Notes: a model not told the origin generated them from the sequence alone. 64,000 bases of DNA from Amycolatopsis oliviviridis (GCF_014654365.1 NZ_BNAY01000004.1:186001-250000), one strand, 5' to 3'. Numbered from the stretch's first letter, positions 35,588 through 45,612 are shown. Translations and numbers: made by a program.

Positions 35588-35619
35588 AAGGGCCCCGCAC
35601 GAAACCGTGCGGGGCCCTT
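35588..35619. terminator. Bidirectional terminator between kinase-like gene and pknB
   Basis: Perfect 14-bp stem AAGGGCCCCGCACG / CGTGCGGGGCCCTT with AAAC loop, between convergent stops (35585 and 35632). T-rich ends on both strands are short (CTT, TTTC). Confidence 0.85.
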
Positions 35620-35631
35620 CGTCGAGCTGTC

Positions 35632-37605
35632 TTACTGTCCGCCACCCGGGAGACCCGGGATACCGGATCGCGAACTCGACGTCGGTGAGTCGTCGTCTTC
35701 GACGATGAACAGCGTGATCGGCGCGTTCTTCGCGATCTTCGTCCCGGCCTGCGGGTTGGTCTTGCTGACCTTGCCCGCCAGGTCCCGGTCACCGTTCTTG
35801 TCGGCCTGGGTGTTCGGAGTACCGCTCCAGCCCAGCTGCTGCAGCTGACGGAGAGCCTGGTCCTCGGTCATGCCCTTCAGGTTCGGCATGTCGAAGGTCT
35901 CCTGGCTGCCGTCCGACACGGTCAGCTTGACGACGCTGCCGACGGCGAGCTTGCCGCCGTTCGGGGTCTGGTCGATCACCGTGTCCTTGGGCTGGTCGGA
36001 ACTCGCGGTGGTCACCGACGGGCTGAACCCGGCCGCCTTCAGCCCGGCTTCCGCTTCGGCGCGCGTCTTGCCCTTGTAGTTCTGGACCGTCTTCAGTTCC
36101 TTGGACTTCGCGACCGTGATGTCGACCTTGGCACCCTGGTCGACCTCGGCCTGCGCGGCCGGGTTCTGCGACAGGACCTTGCCCGCGTTGTTCGGGTCGT
36201 CGTTCTCTTCCTCGGTGATCACACCGAGCTTCAGACCGGCTTCGGTCAGCGCGGTCAGGGCTTCCGCCTGGGTCTTGCCCTTGAGATCCGGCGCCTTGAC
36301 CTTGCCCGGCTTGGTGCCGACGGTCAGCGTGATCTTGTCCGTGGTCGGCACGACCTGACCCTGGTTCGGGTTGATCGCGATGACCTTGTCGATGTCGTTC
36401 TCGTCGCAGGAGGGCTGGCCGTTGACGGCCTCACCGGTGCAGGCGACCTTCTTGGTCTCCAGTCGGTTGAAGCCTGCACTGCGCAGGGTTTCCGTGGCCG
36501 CGGCCTCGTTCTGGTTGAGGACGTTCGGGATCGCCTTGCTGTCGGCCCCGGTGTCCTGGAACGCGCCCAGCAGCCACATGATCAGCAGCACGATGGCCGC
36601 CAGCGAAACCACGAGCCCGGCGATCAGCCAGGCGCGGCGCTTCTTCTTCGCGGCCGGGTCTTCGTCGTCTTCCTCGTACTGGTCGTAGCGCTGCGGCACC
36701 CGGCGGTCGGAGTCCATGACCTGGGTGCGCTCGTCCTCCGACATCACCATCGGCGCGGACGGCCGCTGGCCGGACAGCGTGCGGACCAGGTCCGAACGCA
36801 TCTCCGCCGACGACTGGTACCGGTTCGCCGGGCCCTTCGCGAGCGCCTTGAGCACGACGGCGTCGAGCTCCGGCGCCACGGCCGGGTTCACCGACGACGG
36901 CGGGTTCGGGTCCTCCCGGACGTGCTGGTACGCCACCGCCACCGGGGAGTCGCCGGTGAAGGGCGGCTCGCCGGTGATGAGTTCGTACAGCACACAACCG
37001 GCCGCGTAGACGTCCGAACGCGCGTCGACGGACTCACCGCGGGCCTGCTCCGGCGAGAGGTACTGCGCCGTGCCGATCACCGCGGCGGTCTGCGTCATCG
37101 CGGACTGCCCGTCGTGCATGGCGCGCGCGATGCCGAAGTCCATCACCTTGACGGCGCCGTTCTTCGTGATCATCACGTTCGCCGGTTTGACGTCGCGGTG
37201 CACGATGCCGTGCCGGTGCGAGAAGTCCAGCGCCGCGCAGACGTCGGCCATGACCTCCATCGCCCGCTTCTGCGACATCGGGCCTTCGGTCTTCACGATG
37301 TCCCGCAGAGTCCGTCCTTCGACGTACTCCATGACGATGTAGGGGAGCGGGCCGAACTCGGTGTTCGTCTCGCCGGTGTCGTAGACGGCGACGATCGCCG
37401 GGTGGTTCAGGGCCGCCGCGTTCTGTGCCTCGCGACGGAAACGTTCTTGGAACTGGGGATCCCGCGCCAGGTCGGCACGCAGGATCTTGATCGCCACCTC
37501 CCGGCCCAGGCGCACGTCGTGGCCGTGGTGGACCTCGGACATGCCTCCGTAGCCGAGCGTCTCGCCCAGCTCGTAGCGGTTGCTGAGCAGTCTTGGTGTG
37601 CTCAT
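35632..37605 (-). CDS. pknB: Serine/threonine protein kinase PknB with four PASTA domains
   Basis: 657 residues from ATG 37605 ([12 protein letters not shown]), which overlaps the pknA stop (ATGA). Kinase domain 1-280: GYGGMSEV P-loop, Lys in [20 protein letters not shown], activation loop [18 protein letters not shown] with the TxT autophosphorylation pair. Juxtamembrane acidic linker, TM helix about 335-355, then four extracellular PASTA repeats that sense muropeptides/lipid II. Regulates cell growth and wall synthesis by phosphorylating FhaA, PbpA-related and other proteins; counteracted by PstP. Conserved actinobacterial operon. Confidence 0.97.
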   Translation of the reverse strand: MSTPRLLSNRYELGETLGYGGMSEVHHGHDVRLGREVAIKILRADLARDPQFQERFRREAQNAAALNHPAIVAVYDTGETNTEFGPLPYIVMEYVEGRTLRDIVKTEGPMSQKRAMEVMADVCAALDFSHRHGIVHRDVKPANVMITKNGAVKVMDFGIARAMHDGQSAMTQTAAVIGTAQYLSPEQARGESVDARSDVYAAGCVLYELITGEPPFTGDSPVAVAYQHVREDPNPPSSVNPAVAPELDAVVLKALAKGPANRYQSSAEMRSDLVRTLSGQRPSAPMVMSEDERTQVMDSDRRVPQRYDQYEEDDEDPAAKKKRRAWLIAGLVVSLAAIVLLIMWLLGAFQDTGADSKAIPNVLNQNEAAATETLRSAGFNRLETKKVACTGEAVNGQPSCDENDIDKVIAINPNQGQVVPTTDKITLTVGTKPGKVKAPDLKGKTQAEALTALTEAGLKLGVITEEENDDPNNAGKVLSQNPAAQAEVDQGAKVDITVAKSKELKTVQNYKGKTRAEAEAGLKAAGFSPSVTTASSDQPKDTVIDQTPNGGKLAVGSVVKLTVSDGSQETFDMPNLKGMTEDQALRQLQQLGWSGTPNTQADKNGDRDLAGKVSKTNPQAGTKIAKNAPITLFIVEDDDSPTSSSRSGIPGLPGGGQ

Positions 37606-38909
37606 CTCTGCGTGCCGTTCCATTCCGTCCAAGGTTTGCTGCTCATCATTCCTGGATTCGCCTGCCCGGCCGACTCCTCGGTGCTGCCCTCCGTCGGCGC
37701 CGCGGGGTACGCGGACGTCGGCGCAGGACCTACAGGCTTCTTACCCGGAGCCGGTGCCTGTTCACTCGTTTCCACGCCGCCTGACTGCTGTCCGTTGCCC
37801 GAACCGACCAGTCTCACGATGAGGAAGGCTCCTGCCACCAGTACTGCGATCAGGATCACCGCGAGCAGCACCCACCAGCCCCACTGCGGCCGTCTGCCGG
37901 GCAGGCGACGGACCGCCATCGGGGGCGGGCCGGTGACCGGGTGCATCGCCGGATGCGACGCCGGTCCGACCGCCACCATCGGGTTCGACGGCGAATGCGG
38001 TCCCGGCGGCGCCTGCTGCGGCAGCACGGGCTGACCCGCGGAATACGCCACGTTGACCAGCCCCGACGGCGTCGGCAGCGGCAGGCCCGCGCGGACCGCC
38101 GCCACCGCGGCCGCGAACTCGCCGCCGCTGTTGTACCGCTGTCTCGGATCCTTGATCAGGGTCGCCTCGATGACCGCGCGGGCGCCCGGCGGTACGTCCG
38201 GCGGCAGCGGCGGCGGGAGATCGCGGATGTGCATCATCGCGACCGTCACCGCGTTCTCCGAAAGGAACGGCCGGTGCCCGGTGAGGCATTCGTAGCCGCA
38301 CACGGCCAGCGAGTAGACGTCGCTCGCCGGTTCGGCGTTGTGCCCGAGCGCCTGCTCGGGGGCGATGTAGTGGGCGGTGCCCATGACCATGCCGGACCTG
38401 GTCACCGGGGCGGCGTCGGCGGCCTTCGCGACGCCGAAGTCGGTGATCTTCACCTGCCCGGCCGGGGTGACCATGATGTTGCCCGGTTTGACGTCGCGGT
38501 GCACGAGACCGGTTTCGTGCGCGGCCTGCAGCGCGTTACCGGCCTGCTCCAGGATGTCCAGGGTGCGCTCGGCGTTCAGCCGTCCCTCGCGGGTGATGAT
38601 CGCGGCCAGCGGATCGCCCTCGACCAGCTCCATCACCAGATACGCGATCGACAGCTCGTCCGCGACCGTCTCGCCGTAGTCGTGCACCGCGGCGATGCCG
38701 GGGTGGTTCAGCGACGCCGTCATCCGCGCCTCGGTCCGGAACCGGTGCAGGAACTCGGCGTCGCCGGACAGCTCCGCCTTCAGGATCTTGACCGCGACCG
38801 TCCGGTCCAGCCGCGTGTCACTGGCCTGCCAGACCTCGCCCATCCCGCCGACGGCGATCCGGTTCGTCAGCTTGTACCGGTCGGCCAGCAGCTGACCCGA
38901 GGACAGCAT
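37602..38909 (-). CDS. pknA: Serine/threonine protein kinase PknA
   Basis: 435 residues. Kinase domain 1-270 with [26 protein letters not shown] and activation loop [18 protein letters not shown]; Pro-rich linker; TM helix ([18 protein letters not shown]) about residue 345; short extracellular tail rich in Pro/Ser without PASTA domains. Works with PknB on cell shape and division. Starts 3 nt after the pbpA stop and overlaps the pknB start. Confidence 0.96.
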   Translation of the reverse strand: MLSSGQLLADRYKLTNRIAVGGMGEVWQASDTRLDRTVAVKILKAELSGDAEFLHRFRTEARMTASLNHPGIAAVHDYGETVADELSIAYLVMELVEGDPLAAIITREGRLNAERTLDILEQAGNALQAAHETGLVHRDVKPGNIMVTPAGQVKITDFGVAKAADAAPVTRSGMVMGTAHYIAPEQALGHNAEPASDVYSLAVCGYECLTGHRPFLSENAVTVAMMHIRDLPPPLPPDVPPGARAVIEATLIKDPRQRYNSGGEFAAAVAAVRAGLPLPTPSGLVNVAYSAGQPVLPQQAPPGPHSPSNPMVAVGPASHPAMHPVTGPPPMAVRRLPGRRPQWGWWVLLAVILIAVLVAGAFLIVRLVGSGNGQQSGGVETSEQAPAPGKKPVGPAPTSAYPAAPTEGSTEESAGQANPGMMSSKPWTEWNGTQR

Positions 38910-38912
38910 CCG

Positions 38913-40376
38913 CTATCCACCCCCGAGCATGGCGTTGACGGCGGCGCGGCCGATCTCCGCGGCCACGGTGCCACCGGTCGCTTCGAGCCCGCGGTTCCCA
39001 CCGGACTCGACGACCACCGCGACGGCGATCTTCGGGTCCATCGCCGGCGCGAACCCGGTGTACCAGGCGTGCGGCGGGGTGTTCTTCGGGTCGTTGCCGT
39101 GCTCGGCGGTGCCGGTCTTGGAGGCGATCTGGATGTCGCCGCGCTTGCCGGCGCCCTTCGTGTTCTCCTCCGACGCGAGCATCATGTCGCGCAGGATCGC
39201 GGCGTTCGCGCTGGACAGCGCGGCGTCGCCGGTCAGCTCGCTCGGTTTGTAGTCCTCGATGGTCGACAGGTTCGGCGCCAGCAGCGACTCCACGAGCTGC
39301 GGCTTCATCGCCATCCCGTTGTTCGCGATGGTCGCCGAAAGCAGCGCGTCCTGGATCGGCGTCAGGCGCACGTCGCGCTGCCCGATGGCGCTCTGGAACA
39401 GGGCCGCCTGCGAGTCCAGCGGGCCGAGGGTGGACGAGGCGACCCGCATCGGCACGGTCAGGTCCTCGCCGACACCGAAGTTCTGCGCGGTCGCGTTCAG
39501 CTTGTCCTTGCCGAGTTCGCCCGCGAGTTCGGCGAAGGGCACGTTGCAGGAGTACCGCAGCGCCTCCTTCAGCGTGTTGCCCTTGCAGGCCGCGCCGCCG
39601 TAGTTCTCCAGCGTCGTCTGGGTGCCGGGGAGCTTCACGTTCGGCGCGGTGTTGACGGGCATGTCCGCCGTCTTGCCGTTCTCGAGCGCGGCCGCGGTCA
39701 CCAGCAGCTTGGCCGTCGAACCGGGCGGGTAGGTCTCCGAGATCGCGCGGTTCAGCATCGGCTTCTTCGGATCGTCGCGCCACTGTCCCCACGCCGCGAT
39801 CTGCTCCTTGCCGACGTGCGAGGCGAGCCTGTTCGGGTCGTACGACGGCGTCGAGACCATGGCCAGGATGCGCCCGGTCTTCGGCTCGAGCGCGACCACC
39901 GAACCGGTGTAGCCCTTTTGCGTCATCAGGTCGTACGCGGCCTTCTGCACGGCCGGGTTGATCGTCAGCCGCACGTTCCCGCCGCGCGGGTCGCGGCCGG
40001 TGACCATGTCCGACAGGCGCCGCACGAACAGCCGCGGGTCGGAACCGTTGAGGACGTCGTCCTCGGACCGCTCCAGTCCGCCCGAGCCGTAGTTGATCGA
40101 GTAGTAGCCGGTGACCGGCGCGTACATCGGGCCGTCGGCGTAGGTCCGGATGAACTTGTACTTGTCGTTCGACGGGTCGACCTTCGCGAGCGCGGAGCCG
40201 TCGGGCGCGACGATCAGGCCGCGCTGCCGGGAGTACTCCTCGTAGAGCACCCGCAGGTTGCGCGAATCCGTGCGGTAGTCGTCGGCCTTGACCACCTGGA
40301 TGTAGGTGGCGTTGGCCAGCAGGAGCACCACCATGACGAGCATGGCGACGCCGACCTTGCGGAGCGGGGTGTTCAC
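38913..40376 (-). CDS. pbpA: Class B penicillin-binding protein (transpeptidase) PbpA
   Basis: 487 residues; TM anchor 8-28, dimerisation domain, then transpeptidase domain with SxxK Ser220 (GSTAKL), SxN Ser276 (YSCNVP) and KTG (ASKTGTAEHG, about residue 420). Cross-links peptidoglycan during septation or elongation and pairs with the RodA/FtsW-type polymerase encoded immediately upstream (GTGA overlap). Confidence 0.96.
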   Translation of the reverse strand: MNTPLRKVGVAMLVMVVLLLANATYIQVVKADDYRTDSRNLRVLYEEYSRQRGLIVAPDGSALAKVDPSNDKYKFIRTYADGPMYAPVTGYYSINYGSGGLERSEDDVLNGSDPRLFVRRLSDMVTGRDPRGGNVRLTINPAVQKAAYDLMTQKGYTGSVVALEPKTGRILAMVSTPSYDPNRLASHVGKEQIAAWGQWRDDPKKPMLNRAISETYPPGSTAKLLVTAAALENGKTADMPVNTAPNVKLPGTQTTLENYGGAACKGNTLKEALRYSCNVPFAELAGELGKDKLNATAQNFGVGEDLTVPMRVASSTLGPLDSQAALFQSAIGQRDVRLTPIQDALLSATIANNGMAMKPQLVESLLAPNLSTIEDYKPSELTGDAALSSANAAILRDMMLASEENTKGAGKRGDIQIASKTGTAEHGNDPKNTPPHAWYTGFAPAMDPKIAVAVVVESGGNRGLEATGGTVAAEIGRAAVNAMLGGG

Positions 40377-41851
40377 GACGCGCTCCCCTCGCCGGTCGCG
40401 GGCGGCCGCTGGACCATCACCGTGTGCGCTTCGGCGAGCGGCGCCTGAGGCTGCTGCGGCTTCGGCCGCACCGCGGGTTTGCGGGCGGCGTCGGAGATTC
40501 GGAGCAGAAGGGCCACCAGGATGTAGTTCGCGAGCAGTGAAGAACCACCGCGGGAGAGGAACGGGGCGGTGATCCCGGTGTTCGGGATCAGGTTCGTGAC
40601 GCCGCCGACGACCACGAAGATCTGCATGACCAGGGCGAACGACAGGCCGCCGCCGAGGAGTTTGCCGAAGGTGTCGCGGACCGCGAGGGCGCTGCGCATG
40701 CCGCGCATCGCCAGGATCAGGTACAGCATCAGCATCGCGGCGAGGCCGATGAAACCGAGTTCCTCGCCGATCGCCGTGGTGATGAAGTCCGTCTTGGCCT
40801 CGGGGACCATGTCCGGCCGCCCGGCGCCGAGGCCGGTGCCGCCGACGCCGCCGGTCCCGAGCCCGAACAGGCCCTGCGCGACCTGGTAGCCGCCGCCGGC
40901 GTCGTCGTAGGTGGCGAGCGGGTCGATCCAGTTCCGGACGCGCTGCTGGACGTGCGTGAACAGGTTGTAGGCGATGATCGCGCCCGCGGCGAAGAAACCG
41001 ACCCCGAGCACCACCCAGATGATCCGTTCGGTGGCGACGTACAGCATCACCAGCGTGACCCCGAAGAACAGCAGCGACGTGCCGAGGTCCTTCTCGAACA
41101 CCAGCACGCCGAGGCAGGCGGCCGCCGCGATCAGGATCGGGCCGAGGTCACGGGCACGCGGCAGTTCGACGCCGGCGATCTTCTTGCCCGCGACCATGAA
41201 CAGGTCGCGTTTCGTCACCAGGAACGAGGCGAAGAAGATCATCAGGAGGATCTTCGCGAACTCGCCGGGCTGGATCGAGAAGAACGGCAGCTTGATCCAG
41301 ACCTTCGCGCCGTTGACCTCGGAAAGGCTCGACGGCAGCACGGCGGGCAGCGCGAGCGCCACGATGCCGACCAGACCGCAGGTGTAGCCGTAGCGGGTCA
41401 GCGTGCGGTGGTCGCTGATCACGATCAGCACCACCACGAACAGCACCAGCGAGATCGCCGTGAACAGCACCTGCTTGGTGACGTCCGGCGTGTACTCCTT
41501 GCCCTGCTGGATCGCGCGTTCCGCGAGCGCCAGGTCGATCCGGTGGATCATCACCAGGCCGAGCCCGTTCAGCAGCGCGACACACGGCAGGATCACCGGA
41601 TCCGCGTACGGCGCCCAGCGGCGGACCGCCAGATGCGCCGCCGTCAGCACCCCGAGGTAGGACAGCCCCAGCCAGATGATCGAGCTGGTCAGCTCCTGTT
41701 CCTGGTTCGCCTCCACCAGCACGAGCGCGATGGTGACGATGAACGTCGCGAACGCCAGGAGGACGAGCTCCGTCCCGCGCCGCTTGGGCAGCTCGCGCGG
41801 AGGGTTCGTGGCGAACTGGGCCGAAGCCGGATCGGCGAGCGGCGTGCTCAT
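40373..41851 (-). CDS. rodA: SEDS family peptidoglycan polymerase RodA/FtsW
   Basis: 492 residues, about 12 TM helices. SEDS motifs: INGAKVWIKLPFFSIQPGEFAKI, KTDFITTAIGEELGFIG, and LIPNTGITAPFLSRGGSS near the end. Glycosyltransferase polymerising lipid II with PbpA. Cytoplasmic Pro/Arg-rich C-terminal tail ends at 40373. ATG overlaps the pstP stop (TGATG). Confidence 0.96.
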   Translation of the reverse strand: MSTPLADPASAQFATNPPRELPKRRGTELVLLAFATFIVTIALVLVEANQEQELTSSIIWLGLSYLGVLTAAHLAVRRWAPYADPVILPCVALLNGLGLVMIHRIDLALAERAIQQGKEYTPDVTKQVLFTAISLVLFVVVLIVISDHRTLTRYGYTCGLVGIVALALPAVLPSSLSEVNGAKVWIKLPFFSIQPGEFAKILLMIFFASFLVTKRDLFMVAGKKIAGVELPRARDLGPILIAAAACLGVLVFEKDLGTSLLFFGVTLVMLYVATERIIWVVLGVGFFAAGAIIAYNLFTHVQQRVRNWIDPLATYDDAGGGYQVAQGLFGLGTGGVGGTGLGAGRPDMVPEAKTDFITTAIGEELGFIGLAAMLMLYLILAMRGMRSALAVRDTFGKLLGGGLSFALVMQIFVVVGGVTNLIPNTGITAPFLSRGGSSLLANYILVALLLRISDAARKPAVRPKPQQPQAPLAEAHTVMVQRPPATGEGSAS

Positions 41852-43245
41852 CAGTTACCGCCCCCCGGTGCTGCCGGTTCCGGCGTCGAGCAGTCCCTCC
41901 CCGCTGGCTGGTTCGCCGAACTCGGCGAGGCGGGGGTAGAAGGGGGAGCCGCCGACGAAGACGCCGGAGGCGCCGACGAAGGGGTCGGCGTGGAAGTCGA
42001 GCTGGTGTTCGGCTTGCAGTCGGCCAGCTGCTTGTGCGGCCGAAGGAAGTCGTCGATGTACTTGCGGGCGTCGTCGAGGTTGTCCTTCTTGACGCCGTTC
42101 TTCACCGCGATGCGCGCGTCCTCCTGCAGCGCGGGCACCAGCAGCTTGTCGGTGCACAGCCCGCCCGGCGGGCACGAGCCCTGCTCGTAGGCGTGCAGGT
42201 CGATGCCGAGGATGCTGCCCGGGACGCCGCGATAGATCACGACCTCCTCGCCGGGACCCTCGCCGACGTAGTACTGGCTCAGCACGAAGTACCGCGTGGC
42301 GATCGCCGCCGCGGCCAGCACGATCAGGACGACCACCGCTCCCGCCAGCCAGCGAAATCGCCTCCGGCGCTTGACCTTGGGGTCCTCCTGTTGGGGCTGG
42401 ACCTCGGGCCGCGGCTGCGGCGCGGGCTGGGTCAGCGCGCGGGCGCGGGCGGCCGGGGAGTCGCCCTGGTGGAACTCGTCACTGCCGTCACCGGCGGCGC
42501 CGCCCACGATGGGCGCGTCCTCGCCGAAGTCGACGTCGACCACGTCGGCGATGATCACCGTGACGTTGTCCGTGCCGCCGCCCTTGAGCGCCAGCTCGAT
42601 CATCCGGTCGGCGCAGGCCTGCGGATCCGGGATCTGGATCGCCTCGGACAGCGTCTCGTCGCTGACCATGCCGGACAGGCCGTCCGAGCAGATCAGGTAC
42701 CGGTCGCCGGCGCGCGCCTCGCGCACGGTGAGGCTCGGTTCGACCTCGTGACCGGTGAGCGCCTTCAGCAGCAGCGACCGCTGCGGGTGCACCGCGGCCT
42801 CTTCCGGCGTGATCCGGCCCTGTTCGAGAAGTTCGTTGACGAAGCTGTCGTCCCGCGTGATCTGCGAGAACTGCCCGCCGCGCATCAGATACGCCCGGGA
42901 GTCGCCGACGTGCACGACACCCATCCGGGAACCGGCGAACAGCACGGCGGTCAGGGTCGTGCCCATCCCGTCGAGGTCCGGGTCCTGCTGGACGAGCTCG
43001 GCGATGGCCGCGTTGCCGTTCTGGACGGCCTCACGCAGCTGGGCGAGGAGATCGTCGCTGGGGTCGTCGTCGTCGAGGGGGGCGAGGGAGGCGATGACGA
43101 CCTTGCTGGCCACCTCACCTGCGGCGTGCCCGCCCATGCCGTCGGCGAGGGCGAGCAGGCGGGGACCCGCGTACACGGAGTCCTGGTTGCTGGAACGCAC
43201 CAGGCCCCGGTCGCTGCGAGCCGCGTAGCGGAGGACGAGAGTCAT
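41851..43245 (-). CDS. pstP: PP2C-type Ser/Thr phosphatase PstP
   Basis: 464 residues. Catalytic domain 1-240 with metal-binding Asp in SNQDSVY, LADGMGGHAAGE, HVGDSRAYL, CSDGLSG and GGTDNVT. TM helix about 295-315 (WLAGAVVVLIVLAAAAIA), then an extracellular domain with a likely disulfide (GSCPPGGLCTD) and a Thr/Ser/Pro-rich tail. Dephosphorylates PknA/PknB and their substrates. ATG overlaps the fhaB stop (ATGA). Confidence 0.96.
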   Translation of the reverse strand: MTLVLRYAARSDRGLVRSSNQDSVYAGPRLLALADGMGGHAAGEVASKVVIASLAPLDDDDPSDDLLAQLREAVQNGNAAIAELVQQDPDLDGMGTTLTAVLFAGSRMGVVHVGDSRAYLMRGGQFSQITRDDSFVNELLEQGRITPEEAAVHPQRSLLLKALTGHEVEPSLTVREARAGDRYLICSDGLSGMVSDETLSEAIQIPDPQACADRMIELALKGGGTDNVTVIIADVVDVDFGEDAPIVGGAAGDGSDEFHQGDSPAARARALTQPAPQPRPEVQPQQEDPKVKRRRRFRWLAGAVVVLIVLAAAAIATRYFVLSQYYVGEGPGEEVVIYRGVPGSILGIDLHAYEQGSCPPGGLCTDKLLVPALQEDARIAVKNGVKKDNLDDARKYIDDFLRPHKQLADCKPNTSSTSTPTPSSAPPASSSAAPPSTPASPSSANQPAGRDCSTPEPAAPGGGN

Positions 43246-43709
43246 GGGCGAAGCTCGATCACCGTTTTGCCGATCCGGATGGGGACTCCGAGCGGGACCC
43301 GGAGGGGTGCCGTGACCTTAGCCCGGTCCAGGTACGTCCCGTTCGTCGAGCCCAGATCTTCCACGTACCAATCCTCCCCGCGCAGGGCGATCCGGGCGTG
43401 CCGGGTCGACGCGTAGTCGTCGTCCAGCACCAGGGTCGAGTCGTCGGCGCGGCCGATCAGGATCGGCCTGCCGTCCAAGGCGATCCTGGTGCCTGCCAGC
43501 GCACCATGGGTCACGAGCAGCTGCTGAGGCGACTTCCCGCCACGCGGCTTCTTGTTTTCCTTCTTCTTGCGACCGAACGTCGGGACGGCGACGCGCAGCC
43601 CGGAGGCCGCGTACAGATCCGAACGGACGACACGCAACGCGGCGAACACGAAGAGCCAGAGCAGCACGAGAAAGCCCACCCTGGTGAGTTGAACGACCAG
43701 CTCTGGCAC
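43242..43709 (-). CDS. fhaB: FHA-domain membrane protein FhaB
   Basis: 155 residues from GTG 43709, chosen because mycobacterial FhaB starts at the same place (xPELVVQLTRVGFLVLLW). TM helix 7-28, linker, FHA domain with GRADDSTLVLDDDYASTRH and GSTNGTYLDRAKV. Binds phosphothreonine of the kinases and recruits them to cell-wall enzymes. The frame is open upstream without supporting signals. First gene of the overlapping block fhaB-pstP-rodA-pbpA-pknA-pknB. Confidence 0.95.
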   Translation of the reverse strand: MPELVVQLTRVGFLVLLWLFVFAALRVVRSDLYAASGLRVAVPTFGRKKKENKKPRGGKSPQQLLVTHGALAGTRIALDGRPILIGRADDSTLVLDDDYASTRHARIALRGEDWYVEDLGSTNGTYLDRAKVTAPLRVPLGVPIRIGKTVIELRP

Positions 43710-43869
43710 TTGTTGTGTCCGCTCCCGTTTCTCCTGTACGCCGCGGAGAGCCCGTGCCGTCCGGGATGGTCGGCTCCGAACAGCCTTGCTCTCCGCATAC
43801 GACCCGAGGTGCCGATCCACCACAGGTCCCGCACCGCAATTCTGCGATACCCCCTCCGGACCCCGCCGG

Positions 43870-45132
43870 TCAGCCCTGCGTACGGAACACGAGAGACGAG
43901 TGGCCCACGCGGATCACGTCGCCGTCGGCCAGCTGCCAGGTCTGCACCGGGGTGCCGTTGACGGTCGTGCCGTTCGTCGAACCGATGTCCGCGAGCGTCG
44001 CGCTCTGGCCGTCCCAGGTGATCTCCAGGTGACGGCGCGAGACGCCGGTGTCCGGGAGCCGGAAGTCGGCGTCCTGGCCGCGGCCCACGACGTTCCCGCC
44101 CTGCTTCAGCGAGTACGAACGGTTCGAACCGTCGTCCAGCTGAAGGCTCGCGGTGAGCTGACGGCCGGCCGCGGGCTGGCCGCCGTAGCCGCCACCCTGC
44201 GCGTACGGGTCCGCGGCGGGCTGGCCGTACTGCTGCTGGCCGCCGCCGTACTGGTCGTAGCCGCCCTGCTGCTGCTGGCCGCCGTACTGGTCGTAGCCGG
44301 GCTGCTGAGCGCCGCCGCCGTAGCCCTGGTCGTAGCCGCCTTGCTGCTGGCCGCCGTATTGGTCGTAGCCGGGCTGCTGAGCGCCGCCGCCGTAGCCCTG
44401 GTCGTAACCGCCGCCCTGCTGTTGACCGCCGTATTGGTCGTAGCCGGGCTGCTGAGCACCGCCGCCGTAGCCCTGGTCGTAGCCGCCTTGCTGCTGGCCG
44501 CCGTACTGGTCGTAGCCGGGCTGCTGAGCGCCGCCACCATAGCCCTGGTCGTAGCCGCCCTGCTGCTGGCCGCCATAACCCTGGTCGTACCCGGGCTGCT
44601 GCTGGCCAGCCTGCTGTCCGTAGCCGTACTGGCCCTGCTGCTGGCCGTACGGGTCACCCTGGTCGTATTGGCCGTAGCCGGGGGGCTGGCTCATTGCTGG
44701 GTCTCCTGCGTTGCTGGGTCGTGCCGACCGTGACGAACCTTCGGCGCCGTGGGGCTTGACGTCGGGATCGACGGACGAACGGGTCTTGAACTGTCCAGTA
44801 TGCAGCGCCTCGTTGCGCTCGAGCGAAACTACGACGTCACCATAGGTGTCCCAACCGTGCTCGGCGAGGTGTTCCTTGACCGCCTCCGCCAACACCGAGG
44901 TGACCCGACGCTCGTCTCCGGCCATGCGCTCGTGATCAGCCTGCCCCAACGACACGATGTAGTGGTTGGGAGCGAGCTGTCGACCACCGGCCAGCTCACG
45001 AACGTTCTCCTCGCTCTCGCGCTCAAGCGCCACCGCCACTTCCTGCGTGACGACGTTGCCACCGAACATGCGCGCGAAGGTATTGCCCACGAGGTTCTCG
45101 AGCCGCCTATCAAAGCGCTCAACGCGGCCCAC
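43870..45132 (-). CDS. fhaA: FhaA: DUF3662 domain, Gly/Tyr/Gln tandem repeats, FHA domain
   Basis: 420 residues. N-terminal DUF3662 domain (1-115), then low-complexity Gln/Gly/Tyr sequence including four tandem copies of a ~24-residue unit (GGYDQGYGGGAQQPGYDQYG plus GQQQ) at residues about 192-289, and a C-terminal FHA domain (VVGRGQDADFRLPD, SRRHLEI, GSTNGTTVNG). Recognises phosphorylated PknB and MviN-type proteins. Separated from fhaB by 160 nt, so it may have its own promoter. The repeat length is probably variable between strains. Confidence 0.95.
   Translation of the reverse strand: MGRVERFDRRLENLVGNTFARMFGGNVVTQEVAVALERESEENVRELAGGRQLAPNHYIVSLGQADHERMAGDERRVTSVLAEAVKEHLAEHGWDTYGDVVVSLERNEALHTGQFKTRSSVDPDVKPHGAEGSSRSARPSNAGDPAMSQPPGYGQYDQGDPYGQQQGQYGYGQQAGQQQPGYDQGYGGQQQGGYDQGYGGGAQQPGYDQYGGQQQGGYDQGYGGGAQQPGYDQYGGQQQGGGYDQGYGGGAQQPGYDQYGGQQQGGYDQGYGGGAQQPGYDQYGGQQQQGGYDQYGGGQQQYGQPAADPYAQGGGYGGQPAAGRQLTASLQLDDGSNRSYSLKQGGNVVGRGQDADFRLPDTGVSRRHLEITWDGQSATLADIGSTNGTTVNGTPVQTWQLADGDVIRVGHSSLVFRTQG
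44266..44559 (-). repeat. Coding tandem repeat in fhaA
   Basis: Four 72-75 bp units encoding GGYDQGYGGGAQQPGYDQYG plus GQQQ. Copies are near-identical, with silent changes (GTA/GTT type third-base differences, e.g. gtattgg versus gtactgg on the plus strand), one extra Gly codon in the third copy and one extra Gln after the fourth. Confidence 0.9.
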
Positions 45133-45261
45133 CGGGCAACCTCCTCACACGTGTGCTTCCCCGTCGATCCTATCCGGGTACGGCCAGTCGGACACGGCCC
45201 CCGGTGAAACCCGCCAAAACCGCCTGCTACGCTTTGCGAGCTGTCAGAGAACGAAGCACTC

Positions 45262-45344
45262 GGGCGAGTGGCGGAATGGCAGACGCGCACGGTTCAGGTC
45301 CGTGTGTCCGAAAGGACGTGAGGGTTCAACTCCCTCCTCGCCCA
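45262..45344 (+). tRNA. tRNA-Leu (CAG)
   Basis: 83-nt class II tRNA: acceptor GGGCGAG (45262-45268) with CTCGCCC (45337-45343), discriminator A 45344. Anticodon loop TTCAGGT, anticodon CAG at 45295-45297; variable arm GTGTCCGAAAGGACGT; T-arm GGGTTCAACTCCC. A possible integration site: genes of a different style begin 275 nt downstream. Confidence 0.97.
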
Positions 45345-45353
45345 CTCTTGGTT

Positions 45354-45388
45354 GAGGCCCCCTTCGCTAGCGCGACGGGGGCCTCTTT
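45354..45388 (+). terminator. Intrinsic terminator of tRNA-Leu
   Basis: GAGGCCCCC (45354-45362) pairs with GGGGGCCTC (45377-45385), then TTT. Starts 10 nt after the tRNA. Confidence 0.85.
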
Positions 45389-45606
45389 CGTGTTGTCGTC
45401 GCTCGTCAGTTCCCGGGGGGCCGAGCCCCCCGGACCCCCCACGGTGCGTTAGGGCGGCGGTTGGTCTTGGGGGCCGGCCTCGGGCCTGGCGGCCCTGGCC
45501 TGGGGAGAAAGAAGAAAAAAAGGTCAGGGTCCGGTCAGCGTCTGGTTTCGGCTTTCGTGGGGGCCTGAGTACACGTTTGTGCTGGTAGTTGCGGGTGCGC
45601 AGCCGG
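45389..45606. other. Non-coding gap with GC palindrome
   Basis: Contains CCGGGGGGC-cga-GCCCCCCGG (45413-45433) and G/C-rich sequence related to that after tRNA-Ile. It turns AT-richer at about 45485 (AAGAAAAAAAGG), an atypical patch in this genome marking the border to the accessory genes. Confidence 0.6.
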
Positions 45607-45612
45607 TATATT
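45607..45612 (+). promoter_or_regulatory. Putative -10 element of a leaderless transcript
   Basis: TATATT seven nt before the ATG at 45620, with no ribosome binding site. This spacing is what actinobacterial leaderless mRNAs show. The -35 region is not clear. Confidence 0.45.

Noticed and set aside
37941-40448. 835-codon plus-strand frame across pknA and pbpA
   Set aside because: Antisense to well-conserved kinase and PBP genes; Arg/His/Gln-rich without domains.
44266-44559. Regular repeat array considered as CRISPR
   Set aside because: Contiguous 72-75 bp units in frame within fhaA, with no unique spacers.
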